From: CAYRFQ01 sp964423615
GTDB taxonomy: Bacteria > Planctomycetota > Planctomycetia > Gemmatales > Gemmataceae
DNA: 64,000 nucleotides
Assembly: GCA_964423615.1 (NCBI GenBank)
Contig: CAYRFQ010000009.1
Coordinates: 1-64,000 of the forward strand
Direction: 5' to 3'
Shown: in pieces, positions 41,787-51,325 of the stretch
Layout of the letters: every line of letters starts with the position of its first letter
How positions within the stretch are numbered: the stretch's first letter is position 1
The notes under the pieces: generated by a model
Databases searched by the model: none
The model's input: the letters and a program-made list of their open reading frames with translations, nothing else
Told to the model about the DNA's origin: nothing
Position numbers and translations under genes: made by a program

Positions 41787-43724
41787 TTATTCTTGAATCA
41801 TTTCCAGGCTTTTGGCGATCGCCTGTCTGAAGGCCGGTCCAAGTTGGCCGTTCCGCTGTAGGTTGCGTAGTTTGGGGATTGCGCGGCTAGCTTGAGGGCC
41901 AATTTGACCCAAACTCCTCACGCCAGCAAGGACGACGGACACCTCTTCGTCTTCCAGGGTTTTGATGAGGGCCGGGACAACGTTATTGGAAACAGCACCA
42001 ATCTTGCCAAGGGCTTCCGCAGCGTAGCGTCGAGTCAAGACAGCGTCGTCATTCAACGCTTCGAGCAAGGCTGGCGTTGCCGCCTCAGCGTCTGAACCGA
42101 TCTGACTCAGCGCAGCGGCCATTCGATAGCTGCCAGCCAATCCCTCAGCCTTCAAACGCTTGGCCAAGACCGGGACGGCAGCCTTGGCTTTTTGGCCGAG
42201 CTCACCGATCATTTCGGCGGCACGGAATCGAACTCTCGCTTCCGAATCCTGCAACCCCTTGATGAGCCCTTCGATGATTTCCGGGGCATCCGACTTCAAA
42301 TTTCCGAGAGCTTCCACTACGCCTGTCCTGACGTACAGATCGTTGTCGTCGAGCATTCCCACGACGGCTCTGGTCACATCCGCATCCTCTGGTTCAAGAC
42401 GAACCAGTGTCTTGGCCACATTGGCGCGGACGATGGCATGAGTGTCTTTGATCATGGGTTTCAAAAGTTTGACTAACTTGGCCTTGTCAGGATGGATGTC
42501 ACCCAAGACAAGAACTGCGTTTGCCCGGACAAAGTGGTTGTTATTTTGCAAACCGTCGATGAGTCCGGACACACCATATTTCTTGGTAGCTCGAAGGACG
42601 AGAGCGGCGTTATCGCGGACATCGCGATCCGCATCGCCAAGAGCGTTAACGAGTTCCTTCAGTAGTGACTCGGGATTGCGATTTCCCGCCTTGGGTTGGC
42701 CCATGACGGCCTTGATGAACTGCGGGATGAGGCTCTTGGTAGGTAGACCAATGCGAACCACCGCTTTCGTAGCTTCCATCACGATTCGTTTTTCTGTCCC
42801 TTCCAAGGCTTGAAAGTAGGCCTGGAGTTGTGCTTGTTTATCGGCAATGGCTTTTTCCCAGTTTTCGTGGGCGACCCGGGCATTTTCATTCGCGAGTTCG
42901 ATCGATCGGATGATGTTGGGGACCGTTTCTTGGGCAGGTTCGCCGATCCGTTCCAACACCCGAACGGCCACCATCCGGGAAAGCGGGGTTCGCTCTTTTA
43001 GCATTTCTTGGAGTCGAGGTACGGCGGCTTTTCCGATGTTGCCCAACGCATCAACAGCTTCCTGGTGGAGACGAGGACTTCGACTTTCGAACAGACCGAC
43101 CAGGGGATCAATAACATCCTGGGAACCGATTTTTCCGAGGGCTCGGATCGCATGGACCTGAAGTTCTCCAGTTTCCGTTTTCAGAATACTGAGGAGCGTC
43201 GGAATGGCCGGGGCCGCAGTCGGCCCCATTTCACCCAGCACACGTATTGCTTCCACCCGAACAGCAAGCGTGTGACCCTTGTCCTGCGTCTTCGAAACAA
43301 ACGACTTGAGCAAGTCTTCCACTTTGGGGACAGCCGATTCGCCAATAGCAACCAACGATTGACGAGCCTTTTGACGTTTTTCCTCCTCTTGGCTTTTCAA
43401 CTGTTCTGTCCAGGCGCTGAGGGTCCGTCCGTTGTGGCGAGGCTCCCAGGGTTTGAAGTACCAAACGACAACACCACCAACCAACACCAGCGAGATGACG
43501 AGAAAAGCAATCTCCGTGACCCTCGATCGAGAATTAGGCGTCGCCGGCAAGGTAGTTGACGACTTCGGAGCACCAGGAGCAATGGCAGAGGAATACGAAT
43601 CTGATGTTGTGTTAGCTCCTTTGTTGATGGGCCTCGCGGACTCCGTCTTGATGGCTGTTGGTTTGTCGTTTTTCTGTTTTGTTTCGTCGGACATGTTGAA
43701 GTGTTTCTCGCTGGGTTTCGACAT
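41787..43724 (-). CDS. Membrane-anchored HEAT-repeat protein
   Basis: 645 aa. A Ser/Thr/Lys-rich cytoplasmic start (about 70 residues) precedes a single transmembrane helix (VTEIAFLVISLVLVGGVVVW, about 72-92). The rest is a run of HEAT repeats, for example ALGKIGSQDVIDPLVGLFES, AAEMIGELGQKAKAAVPVLA and YAAEALGKIGAVSNNVVPAL, each with the usual helix-turn-helix and conserved Asp/Arg. About 13 repeats form an extracytoplasmic or periplasmic solenoid for protein binding. An internal ATG ten codons in (MSDETKQK) is an alternative start. It lies 121 nt after the ABC permease gene. Confidence 0.9.
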   Translation of the reverse strand: MSKPSEKHFNMSDETKQKNDKPTAIKTESARPINKGANTTSDSYSSAIAPGAPKSSTTLPATPNSRSRVTEIAFLVISLVLVGGVVVWYFKPWEPRHNGRTLSAWTEQLKSQEEEKRQKARQSLVAIGESAVPKVEDLLKSFVSKTQDKGHTLAVRVEAIRVLGEMGPTAAPAIPTLLSILKTETGELQVHAIRALGKIGSQDVIDPLVGLFESRSPRLHQEAVDALGNIGKAAVPRLQEMLKERTPLSRMVAVRVLERIGEPAQETVPNIIRSIELANENARVAHENWEKAIADKQAQLQAYFQALEGTEKRIVMEATKAVVRIGLPTKSLIPQFIKAVMGQPKAGNRNPESLLKELVNALGDADRDVRDNAALVLRATKKYGVSGLIDGLQNNNHFVRANAVLVLGDIHPDKAKLVKLLKPMIKDTHAIVRANVAKTLVRLEPEDADVTRAVVGMLDDNDLYVRTGVVEALGNLKSDAPEIIEGLIKGLQDSEARVRFRAAEMIGELGQKAKAAVPVLAKRLKAEGLAGSYRMAAALSQIGSDAEAATPALLEALNDDAVLTRRYAAEALGKIGAVSNNVVPALIKTLEDEEVSVVLAGVRSLGQIGPQASRAIPKLRNLQRNGQLGPAFRQAIAKSLEMIQE

Positions 43725-43845
43725 CGGTGTTTCTCAAGGTGTTAACAAAAGGGTTGGTCGTGCTGGATTTCCTTCGGGCTACTTACCATTACGAGAAGTT
43801 TAGTGGATCTGTTCCGGTGAGTTGAGCAATCCTATCGTTAGGTGC

Positions 43846-45768
43846 TTACTCTGATCCTGGCTCTCGTTTTGGTAGGCGAAATGGGTCGGAGTTAAACTCC
43901 CAGAAGGAGAGAAAAGCAAACCCCGCACCCAAGACACTGTAGACCAACAGGCCGACAACGACTAACAGGAAATGAGCCAACGAAAACCGATCTGGCCTAA
44001 GGGATATGGTTTCGTACCACGAAAACGCCAAGAACTGCCAGGATTCCATCGGGTTGAACACCAATCCGACCGGGCCGAGAGTTCCTGAGAAAAGGTAGGA
44101 GCCTGCAATGGCAACGAGCACGGTTACGCCAAGGGTGACGCTCGATCGTAATGGCGTTCGGCAGATGACTGAGAGATAAAGTGAGTAAAACGAGAAGAAT
44201 AGCAGGTGAATTGCACACGCCACGATCAACAACAAACACGAAACAGGGTGCAAAGCGAGCGTCCACACTCCCAACAACCAACCCACCGCACAAGTCATTA
44301 GAGGAATTCGGAACAACCAGAAACTCGCTTTCCACTTGTTGAGCAGTAATTCCCGGCGCTCAATGGGGATCACGAGTAAGTTGTCCATGAGTTGGCCTTC
44401 GCGTTCCTTCGCTACCGTGCGAGTGAGATGAAAGGAAACCAACCCAATGCAAACAAGAGGCGCGGCAAGGACAAGGTACTTGATGACTGGATTGGCAAAG
44501 GCGTCAACATCACGAACGTCGAAGGCGCCAGGGGCATCGGGGCCCGTGGCGATGGCCTGGAGAAGATAGCCCAGACTCGCGAGAAACGTGTATCCCAAAT
44601 ACAACAGCAACCCCATGAAGCTGATCCAACCAACCGACTCCACGAAGCCCCCGATATTGATCCTGGTTTCTCTCCACCAAATGGGATTGAGACCAACAGG
44701 ACGCGGCTTCGTACGGAAAAAGTCATCCTCCGGCAGACGAGCCCCATCAATCGCTCCAGGAGTAGCTTTCCTTCCGGAAGGATGGATTGTGTTGGTTTTC
44801 TTGGGATCACGAAGTCGGCGTACCGATTGCCACAGGAAGAAGGTGCCCACCAAACCCTGGTAAAGCATGGCCCAACCAATCACCTGATACAGCGTCGTGT
44901 TCAAAGACGTTGCAGCACCTACGGGAGCAGGGCCTCCTCCGGCTCCTGGCCCGGGAGTGCTGCTCACCGTTGTCGTCATGATTCCAAGCAGAGGAGTTGT
45001 GGGATACATGACCCCAACCGTGATGGCGTAGGACATGAATAACGCACTGATCCAACTTTTACAGGTGACTGAGGTGTAGATCGTCACACTCGCGGCAAGC
45101 AAGATTGTCGTCCCGGTCAGCACAAAACCAGCGGCGAATATTCGAAAATCGATTCCACCCCAAAATTGAATCAACGCGATTACTGGAAGTCCCGTGAGAG
45201 TCACCGCCGCAATTGCCAAGCTCCGGGCCAGGAGTTTTCCGAAAATGATTTCGTGATCGTGAAGGTGTGAAGCAAAGAGAAAATCGATCGTTCCGTTCTT
45301 GCGCTCGTTGGCGATCGCCCCCGCGACGTACATGGGAGTGAGAACGACGACCGCCAAAAATTGCATCAGCAGCAATGTCGTGGCAAACGTTTCTCCAAGT
45401 TTCGCCAGGTCGTTGTGGCTCATCCCAGCTCCATCGCTGTCCTGACCTGGAGCGACCACAATTGTGTTGGCGTAATAACTATTCCAACTCATGTGGACGA
45501 GATATAGAACGAACAAAAGCGAGAATGCATATCCAACACGGAGCCAAACCGTTCGATAATTTCTGGCAAGCCGCAGAGCCTCGTAGTAAAACAGCGGACC
45601 AAATAGATTTTTCTCGGTTCGATGTAATCGAAACATGCCGTACGCAAACAGCACCAGGGAAATCCCGAGTGTGACCAAGAACGGGACGATCCGAGCCAGG
45701 ATGAGCCCAATCGTCAAAGTGATCGCAGAAGCCACGATGAAGGTGAACCCACTATGGATCAACTCCAT
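43846..45768 (-). CDS. Large ABC-type transporter permease (ABC-2 family)
   Basis: 640 aa from the ATG at 45768 with aggaagg about 10 nt before it. At least ten transmembrane helices are visible. Features of ABC-2 permeases include VYVAGAIANERKNGTIDFLFASHL and LTRTVAKEREGQLMDNLLVIPI, both with the ERxxGT/Q-type coupling region repeated in each half. It looks like two fused halves in one polypeptide, joined by a cytoplasmic linker of charged residues. It would need an ATPase, which is not adjacent. Gene order with the HEAT-repeat protein downstream suggests they share a transcript. Confidence 0.9.
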   Translation of the reverse strand: MELIHSGFTFIVASAITLTIGLILARIVPFLVTLGISLVLFAYGMFRLHRTEKNLFGPLFYYEALRLARNYRTVWLRVGYAFSLLFVLYLVHMSWNSYYANTIVVAPGQDSDGAGMSHNDLAKLGETFATTLLLMQFLAVVVLTPMYVAGAIANERKNGTIDFLFASHLHDHEIIFGKLLARSLAIAAVTLTGLPVIALIQFWGGIDFRIFAAGFVLTGTTILLAASVTIYTSVTCKSWISALFMSYAITVGVMYPTTPLLGIMTTTVSSTPGPGAGGGPAPVGAATSLNTTLYQVIGWAMLYQGLVGTFFLWQSVRRLRDPKKTNTIHPSGRKATPGAIDGARLPEDDFFRTKPRPVGLNPIWWRETRINIGGFVESVGWISFMGLLLYLGYTFLASLGYLLQAIATGPDAPGAFDVRDVDAFANPVIKYLVLAAPLVCIGLVSFHLTRTVAKEREGQLMDNLLVIPIERRELLLNKWKASFWLFRIPLMTCAVGWLLGVWTLALHPVSCLLLIVACAIHLLFFSFYSLYLSVICRTPLRSSVTLGVTVLVAIAGSYLFSGTLGPVGLVFNPMESWQFLAFSWYETISLRPDRFSLAHFLLVVVGLLVYSVLGAGFAFLSFWEFNSDPFRLPKREPGSE

Positions 45769-46011
45769 CAGGGATAGGCCTTCCTTCTGATATCGTTGGG
45801 GCCGATGACGAGCCACACTGCGAGGCGATTCAAGACGCACGGCACGAACCTCGATGGGGGATGGGAATCATGCTTTTCCTGGGCCAGGTCCCTAACAGAC
45901 CGGGTCAACGCCGTCGTGTCGATCACGTCGGCTTTGGATTGGTGCAGGGTTGGCCTTGCACCACCTACCTGCCATTGGAGTGAAGATATTCCAGACAACT
46001 CTCGATTCTGG

Positions 46012-46878
46012 TTATTCGTCCTCGCTCTCGTAATCCATCAACCTCCCCGAAAGCCAAAACATGCCCTGGATTATACCACCGACAATGGGTGGTGCATTGG
46101 TGACTTCGGGGTCAATAACTACGTCGAGCCTACCACCGAACGTTTCGACGAGGGCATAGTGGTAGGGGTGGCGACTGAGTTCATTTTCTTTCAGTTCCAC
46201 CTCGAGGATGACCCCAGTGAACATTGCAATCGGTTCTGGAATCGTTTCCTCCTGCCCCTCGGTTGGGAAAAGGCCGACGGGAACGAAAGACTGGGGTGAA
46301 AGTTTGGGGGCTTCTTGACCGTTGGACTGTTCCGGAGATGGGCTCTCCTGGGCGTTCTCGTACGCCTCGAGAGATTCGAAAATGGTCGCCTCCTGCGCGA
46401 AAGCAGACAGTTGCACCAGGGCCATCGATGGTAGTTTTAGGTCGGAGTAAGCCCGAAAATCGGGTGCTTCAAAAACGAAGGGATAGTCCCCGGGTGCAGG
46501 TTGGCCTTCTTCGGTCTCGTCCTCGGAAGGGAAATCGTCTTCCTCGGTCGGTTGTGTTTCGGGTGCGTCGTTTTGATCTACCGGGTTCGCCCAAGCGAAA
46601 AAAGCTCCATCGAGTTCGTCTGCTCCGGGTTTGTCTACCATCCCCTCGATTCGAACTCGGACCTCGGAGGTTCCCATAAAGTGCGGATTGACCGCGAGCA
46701 GTTCGTGGTCGGGGTTGACCAACAACCAGATTTCCGCTCCCGATTGACAACTCCAACGCAGATACGTTCCCCCTTCGACTTCCAACGGTGTCGCCGATTG
46801 GGCGATCGCGTTTGCAACGTTGAGAAGTTCCTCGTCGGATTGGATTGGAAAACCGATGGTGGAAAAGTAGCTTGGCAT
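46012..46878 (-). CDS. Acidic protein of unknown function
   Basis: 288 aa from the ATG at 46878; the frame is open to 47010 but the first 44 residues look spurious. The N-terminal MPSYFSTIGFPIQSDEELLN and a domain to about 95 (YLRWSCQSGAEIWLLVNPDH) is followed by a strongly acidic linker (PTEEDDFPSEDETEEGQ), then a second domain (PFVFEAPDFRAYSDLKLPSM and later TGVILEVELKENELSRHPYH, VVETFGGRLDVVIDPEVT-like) to the end. No signal peptide or membrane helix. I do not recognise the family. Confidence 0.78.
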   Translation of the reverse strand: MPSYFSTIGFPIQSDEELLNVANAIAQSATPLEVEGGTYLRWSCQSGAEIWLLVNPDHELLAVNPHFMGTSEVRVRIEGMVDKPGADELDGAFFAWANPVDQNDAPETQPTEEDDFPSEDETEEGQPAPGDYPFVFEAPDFRAYSDLKLPSMALVQLSAFAQEATIFESLEAYENAQESPSPEQSNGQEAPKLSPQSFVPVGLFPTEGQEETIPEPIAMFTGVILEVELKENELSRHPYHYALVETFGGRLDVVIDPEVTNAPPIVGGIIQGMFWLSGRLMDYESEDE

Positions 46879-47140
46879 AACGTGATTCCCGTTTGATAAA
46901 TCGGTCCTGGGTCCGTCTCTGTGAGGCCTTTGAGACCGTGACTCCATTCTACCGATATGAACGTGGTTCGTCGCTGAAAAGATTAGAGAGGGCCATGGGC
47001 CTGTATTCATTGGATACTAGCCGCGTCGAAGCAACCTGGTAAAACTGGAAAAGGATTGCTAACGTAATGGCTGTCGATCCCAAGAACGTGTTGCGGCTAC
47101 GATCGTCGGACAACACCTCGCACATTGTCACTTCGTATCC

Positions 47141-48154
47141 ATGAATAGCGAAATATACCCTATACCAGAAGAACTCAACGGCGCAACAGTTGCTGCCGCT
47201 TTGCGTCATTTTTTCGAAGGCAAGTCGTGGAAGGAAGTACGCACTCTTGTCGAGAGCCGACACGTTAAAATCGGTTCTGAGTTGTGTCTGGATTCTGCCC
47301 GCCGACTCAATGTAGGCGAGAACCTCGAAATTCTCGGCCACCCTGCGCCGAAACCTGCTGAGGCCGCGCCGATCGTCATTCGGTTTGTCGACCAACACAT
47401 CGTCGTAGTCGAGAAACCCGCAGGCATGAACACTGTGCGTCACCCGTCCGAACGAGAATGGTCGGCTCGACGTCGTGCTCTTTCGCCGACGTTGGACGAC
47501 CTGGTGGCCAAGAAGCTAGCTCGGTCGCACTCTGCCAAAACGAAAGGAAGCCTTCCTCGACTCCGCGTTGTCCAGCGACTCGACAAGGACACGAGCGGGC
47601 TACTCGTATTCGCCAGGACTGTGGAAGCCGAACGCGGTCTCGGGAGCCAGTTCCACGAACACACTGTCCTGAGGCGATATCTGGCCATCATCCTCGGCCA
47701 TCTTCCCCCGCAGACCATAGAAACGTTTTTGATTCGAGATCGCGGGGACGGGCGTCGAGGCAGTTCTCCAAACGACAAGCATGGCAAGCGAGCCGTCACG
47801 CACGTCGAAGTCATTCAGCAATTTCCGGCCCACGCTCTGGTGGCCTGTCGCCTGGAAACTGGACGGACTCACCAAATCCGGATTCATTTGGCGGAACGCG
47901 GGCATCCCATTTGTGGTGACGCCTTATACAATAAGAAAATGGATGGGAGTGAGATTATTCCTGACTGCAGCCATGCGCCTCGACTCGCATTGCACGCGGA
48001 ACAACTCGGGTTCATTCACCCCGTTACGGAGCGGGAAGTCCAGTGGGAAATGCCCCTGCCTGATGACTTGCACGCATTGTTGCTGGATTTACGCAAAACG
48101 ACAACCAACCCCCACCAAAAACCACAGAAGAAGCCTCGGCGGGGCGGACGATAG
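47141..48154 (+). CDS. RluD/RluA-family pseudouridine synthase
   Basis: 337 aa. An S4-like RNA-binding region (about 12-65, SWKEVRTLVESRHVKIGSEL) precedes the catalytic domain: VVVEKPAGMNTVRHP, then VQRLDKDTSGLLVFART with catalytic Asp148, and RLETGRTHQIRIHLAERGHP near the end. It isomerises uridines of rRNA. Which site cannot be told. A basic C-terminal tail (KKPRRGGR) may aid RNA binding. No Shine-Dalgarno is obvious before the ATG at 47141, but no better start exists. Confidence 0.93.
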   Translation: MNSEIYPIPEELNGATVAAALRHFFEGKSWKEVRTLVESRHVKIGSELCLDSARRLNVGENLEILGHPAPKPAEAAPIVIRFVDQHIVVVEKPAGMNTVRHPSEREWSARRRALSPTLDDLVAKKLARSHSAKTKGSLPRLRVVQRLDKDTSGLLVFARTVEAERGLGSQFHEHTVLRRYLAIILGHLPPQTIETFLIRDRGDGRRGSSPNDKHGKRAVTHVEVIQQFPAHALVACRLETGRTHQIRIHLAERGHPICGDALYNKKMDGSEIIPDCSHAPRLALHAEQLGFIHPVTEREVQWEMPLPDDLHALLLDLRKTTTNPHQKPQKKPRRGGR

Positions 48155-48259
48155 CGACCGCCTTCGAGCGAGACTTGACACCAACAAGAGCCTCTGGTAC
48201 CGATGATGAACGATTACATTGGCTACGGTACCAGCCACGCTTCCAATCGAGCAAAATAG

Positions 48260-49189
48260 ATGACTGACCTGAATACACAAGAACTACGAGAAAAACATTA
48301 CAACGCGACCGTGGTCTCCATCCGCGAAGTGAACCCCGAACTTCGGATTTTCCGAATCAAGCCCGATAGTGGTGTTCCCAAACACATTCCAGGCCAGTAC
48401 GGGACCCTCGGGATGGGCAACTGGGAGCAACGTGTCGAAGGAGCCCAGGAAGAATCTCTGGAAGCGACGAAACTCAAACGCGTCGTGAAGCGAGCCTACT
48501 CTTTGAGCCACCCTATACTCGGCGATAAGGACGACCTTTTTGATCCAACGGGAAAAGACTGGGTCGAGGTCTACATCGTCCTTGTGCTCGAAGCGAGCAA
48601 AGAGAAGCCGCCCGCCTTGACACCGCGATTGTTTACTTTGACTGAAGGCGATCGAGTATTCATGGGGGAGAAGATCACCGGTCACTACACTCTCGAACCG
48701 GTCAAACCCGACGATACGGTCATCTTCCTCTCTACCGGTACGGGCGAAGCGCCGCACAACTACATGACCTGGTCGTTGCTCTGTAATGGACACAGGGGCA
48801 AGATTCTGGGGGCGTGTTGCGTGCGGTATAACCGCGACCTGGGGTACATGGAAACTCAAGAAAAACTCATGGCCCGGTACCCCAATTACCACTACATCCC
48901 GCTGACGACGCGAGAAAACCCGGACCAGAAGAAAGTCTACATCCAAGACCTAATCCAGAGCGGAACGATCGAAGAAAAGCTGAGCTGTTCGCTCGACCCC
49001 GAAACCACTCATGTATACTTGTGCGGCAATCCCAAGATGATCGGGGTTCCCGAAGTTGACAAGGAAACGGGTGAGAGTCGCTACCCGAAGGACCTAGGTG
49101 TCGTCGAAATTCTGGAACGAAAGGGGTTCCATCGCGACAACCGCGCTGCGAAAATCCATGGGTCGATCCACTTCGAAGAATATTGGTAA
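48260..49189 (+). CDS. fpr: Ferredoxin--NADP+ reductase
   Basis: 309 aa. FAD-binding RAYSLSHP at 78-85 and the NADP-binding STGTGEAPHNYM at 158-169 define the Fpr family. The C-terminus HVYLCGNPKMIGVPEVDKET and the final FHRDNRAAKIHGSIHFEEYW contain the second pyridine-nucleotide region and the terminal aromatic. It transfers electrons between NADPH and ferredoxin or flavodoxin in the cytoplasm. A kinase gene starts 16 nt downstream, so the pair is likely one transcript, which is unusual for fpr. Confidence 0.93.
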   Translation: MTDLNTQELREKHYNATVVSIREVNPELRIFRIKPDSGVPKHIPGQYGTLGMGNWEQRVEGAQEESLEATKLKRVVKRAYSLSHPILGDKDDLFDPTGKDWVEVYIVLVLEASKEKPPALTPRLFTLTEGDRVFMGEKITGHYTLEPVKPDDTVIFLSTGTGEAPHNYMTWSLLCNGHRGKILGACCVRYNRDLGYMETQEKLMARYPNYHYIPLTTRENPDQKKVYIQDLIQSGTIEEKLSCSLDPETTHVYLCGNPKMIGVPEVDKETGESRYPKDLGVVEILERKGFHRDNRAAKIHGSIHFEEYW

Positions 49190-49204
49190 CACGGGAGGTC
49201 GGTT

Positions 49205-50089
49205 GTGGCGGAAGAAGTCATAGGTGGCTATAAACTCGTGAACGTCATCGCGAGTGGCCAGTCGAGTTGGGTCTGGGAAGTCGTCGAAGTTTCCAGCAAT
49301 CGCCATTTTGCCATGAAGCGGTTGTTGCCGGAGAAAAAAAATGACCAACAGGCCGTCAAACTATTGATTCATGAGGCGAAAGTCGGCAAAAAACTCCAAC
49401 ACCCTCACATCATCAAGATCGTCCATACCTCGATCAAGCCAGAAAATCCGTACTACGTGATGGAATACTTTCCAGCGGGAAGTTTGGGGATGCGGCTCCT
49501 CCGAAAAGAGTTCGACTTCATCAAAGAGAATGCCAGACACATCTTGAAGAAGTGCATGACCGCACTGGCTTACATGAACGGTTCGAAATATGTACACCGC
49601 GACGTGAAGCCCGACAACTTTCTTGTCAACGCAGCTCGCGAGGTGCGATTAATTGACTTCGCAATCGCCAAGAAGATCGAAAAGCCACCGTTCTGGGCTA
49701 ACTGGTTCCCGAAGAAAAGAACTACCCGAACGGCTGGAACACGCAGTTACATGTCGCCCGAGCAGATCCTCAACGAAGCACTCGATGGCCGTGCGGATAT
49801 TTACAGCTTCGGCGCCAGCATGTACGAACTGTTCACTGGGCGCCTTCCGTTCGTCGGCGACACGAGCGACAAACTGTTGATGAAACATCTCAAAGAAAAG
49901 CCGATGACGCCAGAATCTCACAATCCCGAACTGCATAAAGATTTCGCGAAACTCATTCTCCAGATGCTAGAGAAAAAACGTGAGAATCGACCGAAGGATT
50001 TTCATGAGGTGATGATGCGACTGCAGAAAATCCGAATTTACAAAGGCGAACCCAAACCGAGAGCTAATGACATGTACGAGGAAGTATGA
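49205..50089 (+). CDS. Atypical Ser/Thr protein kinase (DFA instead of DFG)
   Basis: 294 aa from the GTG at 49205, preceded by gggagg. Only a kinase domain, no membrane helix. The invariant Lys38 (HFAMKR), Glu57, HRDVKPDNFLV at 131-141 and GTRSYMSPEQI at 178-188 are present. The glycine-rich loop is degenerate (IASGQSSWVWEV) and the metal-binding DFG reads DFA (151-153), which keeps the Asp. It can probably still bind ATP, with altered activity. It follows fpr by 16 nt and is upstream of accA, a position suggesting regulation of redox or lipid metabolism; that is inference. Confidence 0.92.
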   Translation: MAEEVIGGYKLVNVIASGQSSWVWEVVEVSSNRHFAMKRLLPEKKNDQQAVKLLIHEAKVGKKLQHPHIIKIVHTSIKPENPYYVMEYFPAGSLGMRLLRKEFDFIKENARHILKKCMTALAYMNGSKYVHRDVKPDNFLVNAAREVRLIDFAIAKKIEKPPFWANWFPKKRTTRTAGTRSYMSPEQILNEALDGRADIYSFGASMYELFTGRLPFVGDTSDKLLMKHLKEKPMTPESHNPELHKDFAKLILQMLEKKRENRPKDFHEVMMRLQKIRIYKGEPKPRANDMYEEV

Positions 50090-50305
50090 GAGTCCAAAAG
50101 CAGGCGACAGGTCGGACGTCGCGCGATCGGACCCAAAGGAACCTCACGCGAAAACGCTAAGGGATAGGAAGACGAACACTCACAACGCGGCCACCTCAGA
50201 TTGGCGGTTATTCGTAGCGTTTATGGGATCTGAAATTCGTCCGTTGGCTGTCGACGTTCGAGGCTCAACATTTTCCCGTTTTTCCACTAAGGACTTTTGT
50301 CGACA

Positions 50306-51325
50306 ATGGCAAACTTGCACGTGCTCCCTTTTGAACAACCGATCTACGAAATGGAATCTCTCCTCGCCCAGATGGAGACTGAGACAAACGGAACTGTCGG
50401 CGGGAGCGAAGAAATTCGGAGTATGCGGCGAGAACTCGCGAACCTCAAACGCCGTATTTATTCGGATCTCTCGCCTTGGGACACCGTGTTGGTCTCACGT
50501 CACCGAGATCGACCGCAAACGTGCGATTACATCGACTTGCTGTTCGACGAATTTGTGGAACTCCACGGCGATCGGGCCATTGGTGACGATCGAGCCCTAC
50601 GCACGGGCTTTGCCCGCCTCGGTGACTACAAGGTCATGTTGATCGGCCACCAGAAAGGTCACACTCTGAAAGAACGCACGGAGTGCCTCTATGGGTGTGC
50701 CCACCCTGAAGGATACCGCAAAGCGCTGGTGAAGATGCAACTTGCCGCCAAGTTCAAGATCCCGGTGATTTGCTTGATTGACACTCCCGGGGCCTATCCG
50801 GGTATTGGCGCCGAAGAGCGTGGCCAAGCTCAACTGATCGCGACGAACCTCCTCGAAATGGCGAACCTTCCGACACCCGTTGTGTGTGTCGTGATCGGGG
50901 AGGGTGGTTCGGGTGGAGCGCTCGGTATCGGTATCGGGGACAAAGTGAGCATGCTCGAGCACGCGTACTATTCGGTCATCAGTCCGGAAGGTTGTGCTGG
51001 AATTCTCTGGAAGGTGTCGACCGAAGAAACGAAAACCCTTGCGGCCGCGGCGCTGAAATTGACCTCCCGTGACCTGTTCAAACTTCGCGTTATCGACGAC
51101 ATCATCCCCGAACCCCTAGGAGGCGCGCATCGCAACCATCAAGAGATGGCCAATACCGTGAAAGCCTACTTGTTGCGCTACTTGCGAGAACTCACGACGA
51201 AAACGACCGAGCAACTTCTTGAAGAACGTTATGAGAAATTCCGCAAAATGGGAGAGTTCGAGCAAGACATGCTTGAGCATGTGAGCGACCAGAATCCGAA
51301 CTTGGAATCTCCTCCGGAAAAATGA
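50306..51325 (+). CDS. accA: Acetyl-CoA carboxylase carboxyltransferase subunit alpha
   Basis: 339 aa from the ATG at 50306; a TTG three codons before is an alternative. It transfers the carboxyl group from biotin to acetyl-CoA to give malonyl-CoA, the first committed step of fatty acid synthesis. Motifs: N-terminal coiled coil (MESLLAQMETE), FDEFVELHGDRAIGDDRA, GCAHPEGYRKALVKMQLA, LIDTPGAYPGIGAEERGQA, VIGEGGSGGALGIGIGD and SPEGCAGILWK. Normal length. accD is not adjacent. A 12-nt-distant aagga provides a weak ribosome site. Confidence 0.97.
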   Translation: MANLHVLPFEQPIYEMESLLAQMETETNGTVGGSEEIRSMRRELANLKRRIYSDLSPWDTVLVSRHRDRPQTCDYIDLLFDEFVELHGDRAIGDDRALRTGFARLGDYKVMLIGHQKGHTLKERTECLYGCAHPEGYRKALVKMQLAAKFKIPVICLIDTPGAYPGIGAEERGQAQLIATNLLEMANLPTPVVCVVIGEGGSGGALGIGIGDKVSMLEHAYYSVISPEGCAGILWKVSTEETKTLAAAALKLTSRDLFKLRVIDDIIPEPLGGAHRNHQEMANTVKAYLLRYLRELTTKTTEQLLEERYEKFRKMGEFEQDMLEHVSDQNPNLESPPEK

